DNA of 64,000 bases from Pyronema omphalodes. Its lineage: Eukaryota > Ascomycota > Pezizomycetes > Pezizales > Pyronemataceae. The position numbers and the translations under genes were made by a program. The notes below the pieces were generated by a model. That model was given only the letters and a program-made list of their open reading frames with translations, had not been told where the DNA came from and did no database searches. The stretch is taken from positions 1 to 64,000 of the forward strand of contig JAJJXM010000077.1 in assembly GCA_024516155.1 (NCBI GenBank). The letters are read 5' to 3'. This document shows positions 10,142 to 20,960 of this stretch, piece after piece (position 1 is the first letter of the stretch; each line of letters starts with the position of its first letter).

Positions 10142-10801
10142 GAGATGCCAGTTGCCAGGGTGTATATGTCGGAGGAAATGCAAGGGGAAATTCCATAGGA
10201 AATTCAAGGGGAAATGCCGCAGCAGGTTGAGGGGGTGATGCCAGTTGCGCGGGTTTATATGTCGGAGGAAATTGAAGGGGAAATGCCAGAAGAAGTGCAA
10301 GGGGAGATGCCGGAGGAGGTGGAGGGGGGGATGCCTATCGCCAGGGTGGCTATGTCGGAGGAAATCGAAGGGGAAATGCCAGAAGAAGTGCAGGGGGAGA
10401 TGCCGGAGGAGGTGGCGGGGAAAATGCCGGAGGAAGTAGACGGGGAGATGCCAGTTTCCAGGCACATTATGACCTTTGAGGACATCGACATGCCTGACCC
10501 AGACATCACTGAAATGCTGAGCTCAATGCTATGCCCGGGCTTAGTGAACGGGGATACGCCAGACTCAATGCAGAATACAAATCAAGCGATTGAATATACT
10601 GTCGTACCAGGGTTGGAAATGAATTTGGCACCGGGCATGATTGATGTGCAAATAACTTACAGTGAATCCAATGGTATGCTTCCATATCAACCCAATGACA
10701 ATTTTGCAGACGAAGAGCAACAACCATGGGGTCAAATGAATGCTGGATATGTATCGGGTCCAGAAGATCAAATAACAACATCGGACAATGAAAGTAACTA
10801 G
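10142..10801 (+). pseudogene. 3' part of the GEMPEE-repeat protein gene
   Basis: Continues the frame interrupted at 2629. It has 8-residue acidic units (GEMPEEVQ, GEMPEEVE, GKMPEEVD) and three MPVARVYMSEE-type modules up to about 10460, then a non-repetitive C-terminal region (TFEDIDMPDPDITEMLSSML ... SGPEDQITTSDNES). The frame meets TAG at 10196 inside the repeats; from the ATG at 10214 it is open to TAG at 10799-10801. Beyond that stop the same frame is open for about 60 further codons (DSEAETSDSTYAQSTT), so the stop may itself be a mutation. The very acidic, repetitive sequence suggests a surface, structural or chromatin-associated protein, but nothing identifies its role. Confidence 0.6.
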
Positions 10802-11324
10802 GACTCCGAGGCCGAAACATCTGATTCGACCTATGCCCAGTCAACTACGGATGGATATGATTTTAATGACGGAAATCATGCAGGATGCCCCCGAAAAAAC
10901 ACCAAATTTCCAAGATACCCCTGTCTATGCATGATGCCCATGGCTGAGGTAGAGCATACCCGCCTTCAGCACGGGGCCCTAAATCGTTCACTCATCTTTT
11001 TTTTCCTTACTTGCAGATAAAAATCTTGAATCCACTTCTGCGGCAGATTTTAATGCGTGTTTCTCTGTTTTTTTTTTTTTTCCTGGTACTTTGCCTTAAC
11101 AGTTGCATGATTTTTTGAAGTAAAAGATGACACATTTCAAATACATTCTCCATTCATTCTAAATACATTGCATGAAGTAAAATAAGATTTCCCACGCAGA
11201 TAACTGCTGTCCCCATACTCCAACTAGTACAATAATCATGAATGTGGGTTGGCACAGGTCCTGGCATAGTGACCAGTCCTGTTGCATATGGTACAACGTG
11301 CAGGGGCACGGTCGGGGATGTTAG
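10802..11324. other. Low-copy sequence 3' of the repeat-protein gene
   Basis: The first about 190 bp may be read-through coding sequence of the preceding gene. The remainder is AT-rich with T-runs at about 10998 and 11070 and no convincing ORF. The last bases before the LTR-A solo element are GTTAG. Confidence 0.4.
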
Positions 11325-12437
11325 TGTCACGGCTCAAGAATTATTACCTTCCCCCTGCTCGTGATTCATTCATCTATTATCATTCGCTTCATCATCCAGC
11401 ACTCGTTTGTTCATTCATTCCTATTATCCCACGGTCATCGATCATCACTCCTCACTCGCCCGGGTTAAGGTTACGCCCAATTCCCAAATTGTCAAAAAGG
11501 TCACGTGACCTATTCCCAGGGTTAGGGGTCTGCTCGGATCCTTTTTCAGAAATTCCAAACCTACGGCTAGCGATCATCCTATCCGATAAGATAAGATCGG
11601 TCACGTGTCCCTTATCAGTAGTAGATCAGTATGCACACGCACTGGTCTACAAATGTGGGCACACATGACTAGGGTTAGGACACGATCATCTCATCGATAA
11701 GTGAAGGTCTAGTCATGTGACCTTATCAGTATTGCACCATCGTTCGAATCGCAACTGATCTGGATTAACGTGACTAGGGTTAGGGTTGCACCCGGACGCA
11801 CACAAACTAGCGTTAGGTTTGTGACCGCACGCGCACAGCTAGGTCTAGGATTATGAACGCACGCGCATGATTAGGGTTACCGAAGCGCGGGCGTGACTTC
11901 GCTTAGGGTTACGCTAGCGCGCACGCGAAGTATGCTATCGCGCACCCGAGATACGCTAACGAGCGCGCGACGAGGCTGTGCACGCAATCACGCTAATCTG
12001 GGTGAACGTGTTAGCGCATCTAGAACGCCCAACCGCGACCGCCTTGTTTACTTAGTTATTTTTCGGGAAAAATGTGTAAACAGAGGCTTGGCGTGTAAGG
12101 AGGAAAAATCGTATATGAGAGAATTGTTTCTGTGTTTGTTTATTCTGTTTTCCTTTTCTCCTTACACAGTTATTTGTTTATTTACAAATTCAATACTTTG
12201 TCGGTCTTTGTTTACGTCCTCGTTTTCGTCCCCGTCTTTGGATCTCTTTGTCCCTCGAAATCTTTGTCTATTTCCTTAACTTCTAAACACAGAAATATCT
12301 ATGTTGATGCTTGACACAGCTCAAGAGTTTCTAACGTTGAAGTTATTACAAGGTTATCTTCATTGAACTCAAGAGTGAATAATTGAGAAGAGCCCTCAGA
12401 TTCTCCGTCAGCTATGTCTCCCTTGTTTGCCATAACA
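11325..12437 (+). repeat. LTR-A solo LTR (Gypsy-2 family)
   Basis: Starts TGTCACGGCTCAAGAATT and ends TTTGCCATAACA, 1113 bp, colinear with both LTRs of Gypsy-2. The flanks are GTTAG before and GTTCG after, a target duplication with one mismatch, which fits an old solo LTR left by LTR-LTR recombination. It is the only LTR-A copy here not interrupted by another element, and so the best reference for the family. Confidence 0.9.
11501..11900 (+). promoter_or_regulatory. U3 motif array of LTR-A (CACGTG, GATA and TTAGGG modules)
   Basis: Within 400 bp: GTCACGTGAC-type E-boxes at about 11500 and 11600; GATA palindromes (CCGATAAGATAAGATC near 11583, CATCGATAAG near 11692); CTTATCAG twice; and TAGGGTTAGGG-type motifs at about 11670, 11774, 11870 and 11905, ending with GCGCACGCG stretches. 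The same order recurs in the other two LTR-A copies. Known fungal bHLH factors bind CACGTG, GATA factors bind HGATAR and telomere-repeat factors bind TTAGGG; binding here is inferred. Confidence 0.5.
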
Positions 12438-12630
12438 GTTCGGAACGGATCCAGAAGATGGTCTCCTAAACTGCCTAGCATACCCTCTCCGCTGCTGTTG
12501 TTTTTGTAGCCGCCCACGCAATGCGCGCAGCCAGGGAGCGTTGCAATTGTCAAGTGGTGGCTCCGACAACCCATCACTGTTGCTATCATCACTTCCATCG
12601 CTGTTGTCGCAGATCATTCTACCATCCCGG
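12438..12630. other. 193-bp spacer between LTR-A copies
   Basis: Not part of the LTRs. The minus strand is open across most of it and is Asp/Ser/Asn-rich (CDNSDGSDDSNSDG), so it could be a fragment of a host exon, but it is too short to assign. Confidence 0.35.
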
Positions 12631-13120
12631 TGTCAGGGCTCGAGAATTACCACCTTCCCCCTTCTCGTCATTTATTCACCTATTATCATTCGCTTCATCA
12701 TTCAGCACTCGTTTGTTTATTTATTTCTATTACGCCCCGGTCATGGATCATTGCTCGCCACTCGCCTGTGTTAGGGTTACACTCAATCGCCCAATTGTCA
12801 AAAAGGTCACGTGACCTATCCCCAGGGTTAGGGTTCCGCCCGGATCCCTTTTCGGAACTTCCATACCGACGGTCTAGTGATCATCTTATCCGATAAGATA
12901 AGATCGGTCACGTGTCCCCTATCAGTAGTATATCAGTACACACGCGCACTGATCTACTAATGTGTGCACACGTGACTAGGGTTAGGGCACGAGCATCTAA
13001 TCGATGAGATAACATCTAATGACGTGATCTCTTATCAGTATTGCAGCATTGCTTAAACGCAGCTGATCTGACAGCACGTGACTAGGGTTACGGTTGCACC
13101 GGCACGCACACGAACTTGGG

Positions 13121-14529
13121 TGTGAACCTGGGCACAATCCTAACTATGCAGAGGCTTTTTCGATTGTTTCCTAAGTGCTTCGTCCTTGCGTAGACAAACA
13201 CTTCGTTCCCAAGAACTAACTGACACTTCGTTCCCAAGAACTAATAGAGGTTGTTCCAAAGATAAGCTAGGAAGTAAATCAATCGATCACAGGCCGAATA
13301 AACTTAAGGGTCGTCTTTGGAGGTATTTGTTGGTGTAGATATGGTACCGTCGCATATAGGATCAATGGTTGATGATGGAGGAGACAGAGGGAAGTCATAG
13401 GGTCTTTTATAGATCTTTCGTCTACCAATTCGCCCAGCCTTCCTTGGGGAACCAACTGCCAAACTGAGCTTAGGAGATAAGACATGGGTCAAGGCTGTGA
13501 CGCATCTGCTGATAGCTTGCATCATACTAAGCGCGTAATTAAATTAATTGCTCACTTGCATAATGCTCGCCCTGGTCAGATTAATCCTTGGAATAGCTCA
13601 CCGTACTACCACACCTTCCAATGAGGTGCTGGGGTTATGAGTCACACCGGAGGGCAACTCTGTCTGACTGCATCATGCATGAACTCTTGTGATAATGAGG
13701 CATGAGTCATTTATCGGATGAGTCGCGCCATCATAGATCTCCCTAGAGAATCTCGATTGCAAGTAGAGGTCACTGACATCATAAGGCATCCTGATGCCCT
13801 ACCGGAGTGGAACACTCCGTCACATTCCTGTGTGATGTCATATGTGCCCCACCTGCGCGCACTTGCGCGCAGCCACACCCTGGTGTGGATGCAAACGCCG
13901 TCTTGTTCCAAGTTGGCAGCTCTAGGCCCAAGGACGCGTCATATCAGTTCCATCAAACAGGTTTCCTGAGTGGGGTTCCTTGCTGGAAGTCGTCTCATGC
14001 TGATGCACTGTTGACCCTTGTCCTGCATTCCACTCCTGTTTGCTGACTAGACTCTGCCTTATCTCTTCGCCCAACAGTTCACTCAACTCGTAGCACATGA
14101 CACCCTTGTGCCCCATCTGCATCTTCTTGGAATCTCCTGTTCCTATGCAGCCCCTATCGTAGCCGTGTATTGCCGAATACTCCTCAGGTATAAGGAGGTG
14201 ACCTTCCGCCGTCTTCTTCGTTCTCCAGCAGCGTCGTTCGTAGTTGTCTCAAGGGTAAGTCGACACCCTTGAGGTGAGTGTTCCTTCCCCTTCTCCGTCC
14301 TGAGTCCTCCCGAACTGACAGTGAATAATAGTTTCGACGCCTCGGGCCGGGATCCTCGTGAGGTCCTATCGGAAAGTCACGAATCAGGTGAGGTGGCTAG
14401 CCGGAGCTCCTCTGGGGGTTCTGGCCCGGGATACTAACTTCATTATTCATTCTCCTGTCGAGTTTGCCATATTCTCCATAGCGTTATATATGATACCTAT
14501 TCTATTCTCACACATTATAGGGTGTGACA
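13121..14529 (+). repeat. LTR-B solo LTR, copy 1
   Basis: Begins TGTGAACCTGGGCACAATCC and ends TATAGGGTGTGACA, 1409 bp, with an exact 5-bp target duplication TTGGG. It is colinear with copies at 20671-27553 (interrupted) and 29769-31152. It contains an internal GCGCGCACTTGCGCGC palindrome (about 13855-13870) and a TATA-like GTATAAGGAG near 14189. No internal (gag-pol) region of this family is present in the window. Confidence 0.9.
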
Positions 14530-14793
14530 TTGGGTTAGGTTTGCGACCGTAGGCACACAGCTGAGTTTAGGGTTACGGACGCACGCGCACGATGAGGGTT
14601 ACGGAACCGCGTGCGTGACTTCGCTCAGGGTTACGCTGGCGCACACGCGAGATACGCTAACGAGCGCGCAACGAGCCTGTGCACGCAATCACGCTAAATT
14701 GGTTGAACGCGTTGACGCCTCTAGAATGCGCAACCGCAACGGCGTTGTTTACTCAGTTATTCTGTGTGAAGAATTTGCAAATAGTGGCTCGGC

Positions 14794-14868
14794 GTGTAAG
14801 GAGGAAAAATTGTATATAAGAGAATTGTTTCTTTGTTTGTTTATTTTGTTTTTCTTTTCTCCTTACAC
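14794..14868 (+). promoter_or_regulatory. Inverted repeat bracketing the TATA box of LTR-A
   Basis: GTGTAAGGAGGAAAA (14794-14808) is the inverted complement, with one bulged base, of TTTTCTCCTTACAC (14855-14868). Between them lies TATATAAGAGAATTG (TATA at 14813-14820) and a T-rich stretch where the RNA would start. The arms are conserved in the solo copy (about 12093 and 12155) and in the 3' LTR (about 27934 and 27998). A cruciform, a dimeric factor site or an RNA stem at the 5' end of the transcript are all possible. Confidence 0.55.
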
Positions 14869-15202
14869 AGTTATTTGTTTATTTACCAATTCAGATACTT
14901 TGTCGATCTTTGTTTACGTCCTCGTTTTTGTCACCGTCTTTCGATCTCTTTGTCCCTCAAAATCTTTGTTTATTTCGTTAACTTCTAAACACGGAAATCT
15001 CCAAGTTGATGCTTGACACAGCTTAAGGGTTTCCAACGTTGAAGTTATTATCAGGATACCTTCATTGAACTCAAGAGTGAATAATTGAGAAGAGCCCTCA
15101 GGTCCTCCGTCAGCTATCTCTCCCTTGTTCGCCGTTACAACATAACTGTGTAATCAAGACCTGCCGGCTCTACCGTCAACTCTCGATTAAAACAAGCTTT
15201 AC

Positions 15203-16501
15203 ATGCTTCACAACCTCTGGTTCTACGAATTCATCAATCTATTACCGATTTTCCGTTCCCTCGAAAACCCCGTCGTCCTTGACGAAATCGACATTGCCCG
15301 ACAACTAGCAAACGAATACTCACCAACTTGAATTCAATACAACGACCAAACCAACATCTGGCACCTCTGTTAAACCTTCGAAATGGACCAAAGTGACAAG
15401 GTCGTCGTTGCCCTGTATCTCAACGAAGCCGAAAGGCTGACGGTCGAACAGGCCTCCACGAAGATCAAACTGGTCCGCAACGCCATAAAGGAATACGAAC
15501 GAGCCTGTCGACTTAGAGACGACCTTCGAGTCGAACTAACAGAAGCTCGAAAGGATATTTCCCTCTATGCCCAACGTATTACCGATTTGGAGAGGGATCT
15601 CGAAAGCGCCAACACCTCCGTTCGACTCCTACAAGCCCTTACGAAAAACGGTCCCCATCCGAATACCTATCCCATCCAATTACCCCACCTACCCGAGTTT
15701 TCTGGTGAACGCAAGGAACTCTTGAACTTTATTTCAAAAGTCAGATCCAAGCTCGCCGGAGACTCCTCCCGTTTTACCGATGATCAACATAAGCTACGTT
15801 ACACTTATGGATATCTCAAAGGCAATGCCCAGAATCAAATTCAACCTTACGTGCTTACAGATAAGGTTAAGCTTAAGGACGTTGAGGCTCTCATTGCAAT
15901 TCTAGAAGCTGCCTTTGGAGATTCTGATCAAGTTGGAACTGCCTCTGCGGAATTGGATAAACTTCAACAGGGCAACCGTGAGTTTAGCCAATATTACGCA
16001 GAATTCCAACGATTAATGGCTATCTTGAACTATGATGAGAATGCAAAGAAGGCTGCTCTGAAGCGTGGACTCTCTCGAGACCTTCAGACCAGTCTTGTTT
16101 ACCTGGCCGAAGAACCTCAGAACTTCACCAAGTTTGTGGATCTTTGCATGAAGCTAGATTATAGAATTCGAGCTCATTCAAACACCACAAAACGGCACAT
16201 TCCTCCGGTCCCCAGTTGTACCAGCTCCACCCCATCTCGCCCGGCGTCCCACCCAACAAATACCAATAGCGGTAATCACGGATCGGCCCCCATAGACCTA
16301 TCAGCTACCCAGAGGGCTCAGAACCAACGCCGTCCAGATGAACGAATGGCTAAGGCACTTTGCCTTTACTGTGGATCAGCTGACCATTTCAAAAACGAAT
16401 GTCCTACGTTGACAGCAAACAACTCCCGCAAGATCCGCCTAGCCGCCGCCGAGGTATTGGATATTCCAACAAACCCTGACACCGATCAGGGAACACAGTA
16501 G
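15203..16501 (+). pseudogene. gag: Gypsy-2 Gag with two N-terminal stops
   Basis: An intact frame starts at ATG 15383, but the same frame is coding upstream to ATG 15203 (MLHNLWFYEFINLLPIF ... NEYSPT, IQYNDQTNIWHLC), broken by TGA and TAA. These are probably C-to-T type stops, so the original Gag likely began at 15203. An N-terminal coiled coil (AQRITDLERDLESANTS) precedes the Gag domain (LPEFSGERKELLNFISKVRS ... GNREFSQYYAEFQRLMAIL), then a CCHC knuckle (CLYCGSADHFKNEC). It ends at TAG 16499-16501. Pol lies in a different frame that is already open across this stop, so a ribosomal frameshift is possible. Confidence 0.85.
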
Positions 16502-19500
16502 TCCATCAACAGCCCGGTGGCTCTGTTGTTCGACCAGCCCCTGCTTCGTCTTTTGTTTCATCTCAGGAAATCGTGTTTGTATCCGCTGGCTCTTTGTCAA
16601 GTAAACAAGAAAACGAATTGGATGGGAATTATTTAGTCATGCCATTTACACTAACTGAACACAATACCAAAATCGATACTCATGCTCTCGTAGACTGCGG
16701 ATGGACAGGATGTTCCTTCATGAACGAAGACTTCGCACGCCAACACGACTTTCCCCGTTATCAATTGAAAAACCCCAAAATGGTCGAAGTAATTGATGGT
16801 CGACCCATTTCGTCAGGAGGCATCACCGAATACGTTTAAGTCGAATGTACAATAGGAGACCACCACGAACTACTAACTGCTTACGTTACTCGGCTTGGTC
16901 ATTATCCCCTCATTTTAGGAATCCCATGGCTTCGTAAACACGATGTTACAATAAACTTCGCCGACAATGATATCAAATTCTCTTCACCGAACTGTCTCCC
17001 CCACCAAACCACGTTAATACCCACCCCTGTTAAGGGTATTGCTCCGAAACAACAAAACAAGATCTGTGCTGTTTCAGCTAGGACGTTTCGACGAATCGTA
17101 AACAATGCCAATAATCGTTACGGAAAAGTCGGACAATTTTCCTTATCGTTGAATGAAATTACCACAGCTCTCCAACCAGAGAGAGAGGAACCAGATCTTA
17201 AGACGATTGTGCCGCCAGAATATCACCAGTGCTTGGCAATCTTCGGAAAAGTCAATGCCGATAAGGTACCGCCCCATCGACCGTTGAATCACAAGATATC
17301 ACTCGTCGATGGTTTTCAGCCTCCCTTCGGTCCCCTTTACTCCCCATCACGTCCAGAGCTGGAGGAATTGAAACCATGGTTAGATGAAAACCTTACCAAA
17401 GGTTTCATTTGTGCCTCCTCATCCCCAGCGGCTGCTCCCATTCTTTTCGTAAAGAAAGGCGATGCTTCGTTGCGTTTGGTGGTCGATTATCGTGGAATCA
17501 ACACCGGAACAATCTAGAATCTCTACCCTCTTCCCCTGATGCAGGATACCTTATCGAACCTTTCAAGAGCTAAGTGGTTCACTAAGCTCGACATTAGGGG
17601 TGTGTATAATTCAATACGTATGGCAACTGGGGAAGAGTGGAAAACCGCTTTTCGTACCCGGTACGGATTATTCGAATCATTGGTTATGCCCTTTGGGCTT
17701 ACCAATGCCCCTGCAACGTTTCAGAACTTCATTAACGACGTATTGGCACCTTACCTCGATTGATTCTGTCCTCCTTATTTGGATGATACCCTGATCTATT
17801 CGGATAATCTCGAAGAACATAAACAACATGTTAAATTGATCCTCGAAGCATTCGAAAAAGCGGGATTACATCTCAAACCAGAGAAATGCGAGTTCCACCA
17901 GAAGGAAGTAAAGTAGTTAGGACTCATCATTAGTACAGAAGGAATAAAGATGGATCCTGGGAAGATTACTGCAGTCCGGGATTGGGAATCTCCCCGAAAC
18001 CTCAAAGATGTTAGGGCGTTTTTGGGTTTTGCGAATTTCTATCGACGTTTCGTTAAAAACTATTCAAAGATAGTCCAACCTCTCACGTTACTCACACGCA
18101 AAGGAGTTCCTTTCGTCTGGTTGGAACCCCAACAACAGGCCTTTGAGGAATTGAAATCAACGTTTACATCCGCCCCCGTCCTGGCTCGTTGCGACCCAGA
18201 CCGGGATGTTATTGTCGAGACGGATGCTTCCGATTATGTCTCTGCTGGAGTATTTTCTCAGTATGATGATGAAGGAATCATACATCCTATTGCTGACTTC
18301 TCAAAGAAGCATTCCCCCGCCGAATGTAATTACGAGATATACGATAAAGAACTCATGGCTATTGTCCGGGCTTTCGAAGAATGGCTTCCCGAATTACACT
18401 CTGTTATTAACCCCATTCGAGTATTGTCAGATCATAAGAATCTGGAATATTTTACTTCGACAAAGCTCTTGAACCGCCGTCAAGCCCGTTGGTCCCAGTT
18501 TTTGTCTCAGTTTAATTCCAAGATCGTGTACCGCCCCGGTACCGCAGGCGGTAAACCAGACGCCCTGACTCGTTGATCCGGAGATCTACATAAAGAGGGG
18601 GATGAACGCTCCCTAGAGAACCATACAACGATCATGAAGCCGGAGAATATCCTTCACGTTGCGGCTGTTACCCCCAGTAATCAACAAACAACACCGGATT
18701 CGCAACAAACAATAATACCAGACCCACAACAAACAAACCCCACCTTATCCCAGCTCTTCACGGAAGCCTACGATAAAGACCCATTCCCTACTAAGGTTAT
18801 TGAAATGCTAAACAATAACACTCGTTATTGTAAAGACATTACATTAGCAGAATGTACAGTAAACAATAACCGTTTACTGTACCAGGGATGTTTATGGGTC
18901 CCGAATTACAAACCTCTACGACTACACCTAATGCAACAACACCACGACTCTCCCACATCTGGACATCCAGGTAGATCTAAACCATTTGAATACCTTTCAA
19001 GAACCTACACGTGGCCCCAGATGAGAACAGACGTGGAAAGATATATTCGAAATTGTCATACCTGCCAACGTTCGAAACCTACCAGACATGCCCCGTTTGG
19101 TATTCTACGCCCACTACCTATTCCAGAAAGACCCTGGCATGACATATCAATGGACTTCGTAACAGGATTACCATGGTCTAATGGGTGTGATGCAATTTGG
19201 GTAGTTGTGGATAGATTAACCAAAGAACGACATCTAATTGCCTGTCGAATGGATATCGACGCAAAGGAATTATCGTCTTTGTTTATTTCCCACATGTTCC
19301 AATTGCATGGACTCCCCCTTACCATTATCTCTGATCGAGGACCCCAATTCGCTGCTTTGTTTTGGAAGAATCTCTGTCGACGTTGGGAATCGAGCCTCGA
19401 TTATCTACGGCATTCCATCCACAAACGGACGGCCAAACAGAAGGGATGAATGCTATTATGGAACAATACCTCCGAGCCCACGTCAACTATCTTCAAGATG

Positions 19501-20216
19501 ATTGGGCTGATTTGTTACCATTAGCAGAATTTGCTGCAAATAACCAAGCATCCGAGACAACGGGAACTAACCCGTTCTTTGCTAATAAAGTTTTCGACCC
19601 CCGTTGTCAATTCGATTTACTCCCCGCAGCTACGAACGATGTCAACGATCGACGGGCCCTCAGAACTTCGAAAACCGTTGCCGAAATCCATAACCATCTA
19701 CGAGCTGAAATCAATAGAGCTAATCTACGTTATCAAGAGAATGCCGATAAACATCGACTCCCATCATCGAATTATCAGCCTGGAGATCTGGTATGGATGA
19801 ATGCTCGCAATTGGAAAACTCGTCGACCCTCCCGGAAATTAGACAACAAACGTTACGGACCCCTCAAGATTATCGCCAAAGTATCCCCCTATGCCTACCG
19901 ATTAGGACTGCCCCCGACGCTGAAATGCCATAACGTTCAACATGTTTCCCTCTCGGAACCCGCTGCGAATGACCCTTACCCCGGTTAACAATCAGACCCA
20001 CCACCCCCGGTGGAGATCAACGGTGAAGACGAATACTTCATCGAAGCTATCCTCCACTCCCGAATTCACAGGAAGAAACTTCAGTACATGGTTAAATGGG
20101 TTGGATACGATATGCCCGATTGGGAACCCGCCGAGCTTCATTCCGACAGTAAAGCCGTTGACGACTTCCACAAAAAGTACCCTGATAAACCGGGACCCCT
20201 CCCTAACTTATCTTAG
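16501..20216 (+). pseudogene. pol: Gypsy-2 Pol (protease, RT, RNase H, integrase, chromodomain)
   Basis: One frame from 16501 to about 19380 carries protease (ALVDCGWTGCSF), RT ([36 protein letters not shown]), RNase H ([24 protein letters not shown]), the integrase HHCC finger and the core (MDFVTGLPWSN, SDRGPQFAALFW). It is broken by TAA 16837-16839, TAG 17515-17517, TGA 17761-17763, TAG 17914-17916 and TGA 18574-18576. A frameshift near 19385 leads to the rest of the core (STAFHPQTDGQTEGMN, IMEQYLRA) and, after TAA at about 19986, a chromodomain (YFIEAILHSRIHRKKLQYMV, then KWVGYD) ending at 20216. Most of these stops correspond to expected Gln, Arg or Trp codons. Clearly defective. Confidence 0.9.
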
Positions 20217-20241
20217 AAGTTACTTCGCCGGAGCTCAGTCC

Positions 20242-20251
20242 AAGAAGGGGG
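20242..20251 (+). promoter_or_regulatory. Polypurine tract of Gypsy-2
   Basis: AAGAAGGGGG lies 4 nt before the TG of the 3' LTR-A at 20256. Confidence 0.6.
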
Positions 20252-20960
20252 ATCCTGTCACGGCTCGACAATTCTTACCTTCCCCCTCCTCGTCATTCAT
20301 TCACCTATTATCATTGGCTTCATTATTCAGCACTCGTTTGTTTAATTATATCTATTATCCTTCGGTGTTCGATCATCGCTCGTCACTCGCCTGGGTTAGG
20401 GTTACGCTGAATCCCCAAATTGTGAAAAAGGTCACGTGACCTATCCCCGGGGTTAGGGGTCTGCTCGGATCCCTTTTCGGAAATTCCATACCTACGGTCT
20501 ACCGATCATCTTATCCGATTAGATAAGATCGGTCACGTGTCTCTTATCAGTAGTAGATCAGTACGCACGCGCACTGGTGTACTAATGTGCGCACACGTGA
20601 CTAGGGCTAGGGCACGATCATCTTATCGATAAGATAAGATCTAGTCATGGGACCTTATCAGTATTGCACCTGTGAACCTGGGTATTGAGGCTTTCAATAC
20701 AGAGGTTTGTCCGATCAGTTAACGCTTCGTTCGCAAGATAGATAACTAATAGATTTTCCCAAGAGCTAGGAAGTTCAACTAATCTGATCTTTGTTCTATT
20801 GTGACTAGAGCTACATGGCTATCGCACTCCACCTACTTCATACCCTTCTTCCCCCTCATAATAACAAGTAACATGACAAAGAAAATAAACAAAAGTGAAA
20901 ATGGTACAAAGCGTGTGTAACTAAGGCAAGTATTTTTATAACATAGCAAAGAAAAGAAAT

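Larger units (their letters stand above)
12631..15139 (+). repeat. Gypsy-2 5' LTR (LTR-A) carrying an LTR-B insertion
   Basis: LTR-A sequence runs 12631-13120 and resumes at 14535 after the LTR-B solo LTR, ending CGCCGTTACA at 15139. The insertion is flanked by TTGGG on both sides (13116-13120 and 14530-14534). The element leader begins at 15140. Confidence 0.9.

Noticed and set aside
11660..11930. Possible telomere or subtelomere from TTAGGG repeats
   Set aside because: The motifs are scattered within an LTR and recur at the same places in each LTR-A copy; there is no long perfect array and coding sequence continues on both sides.
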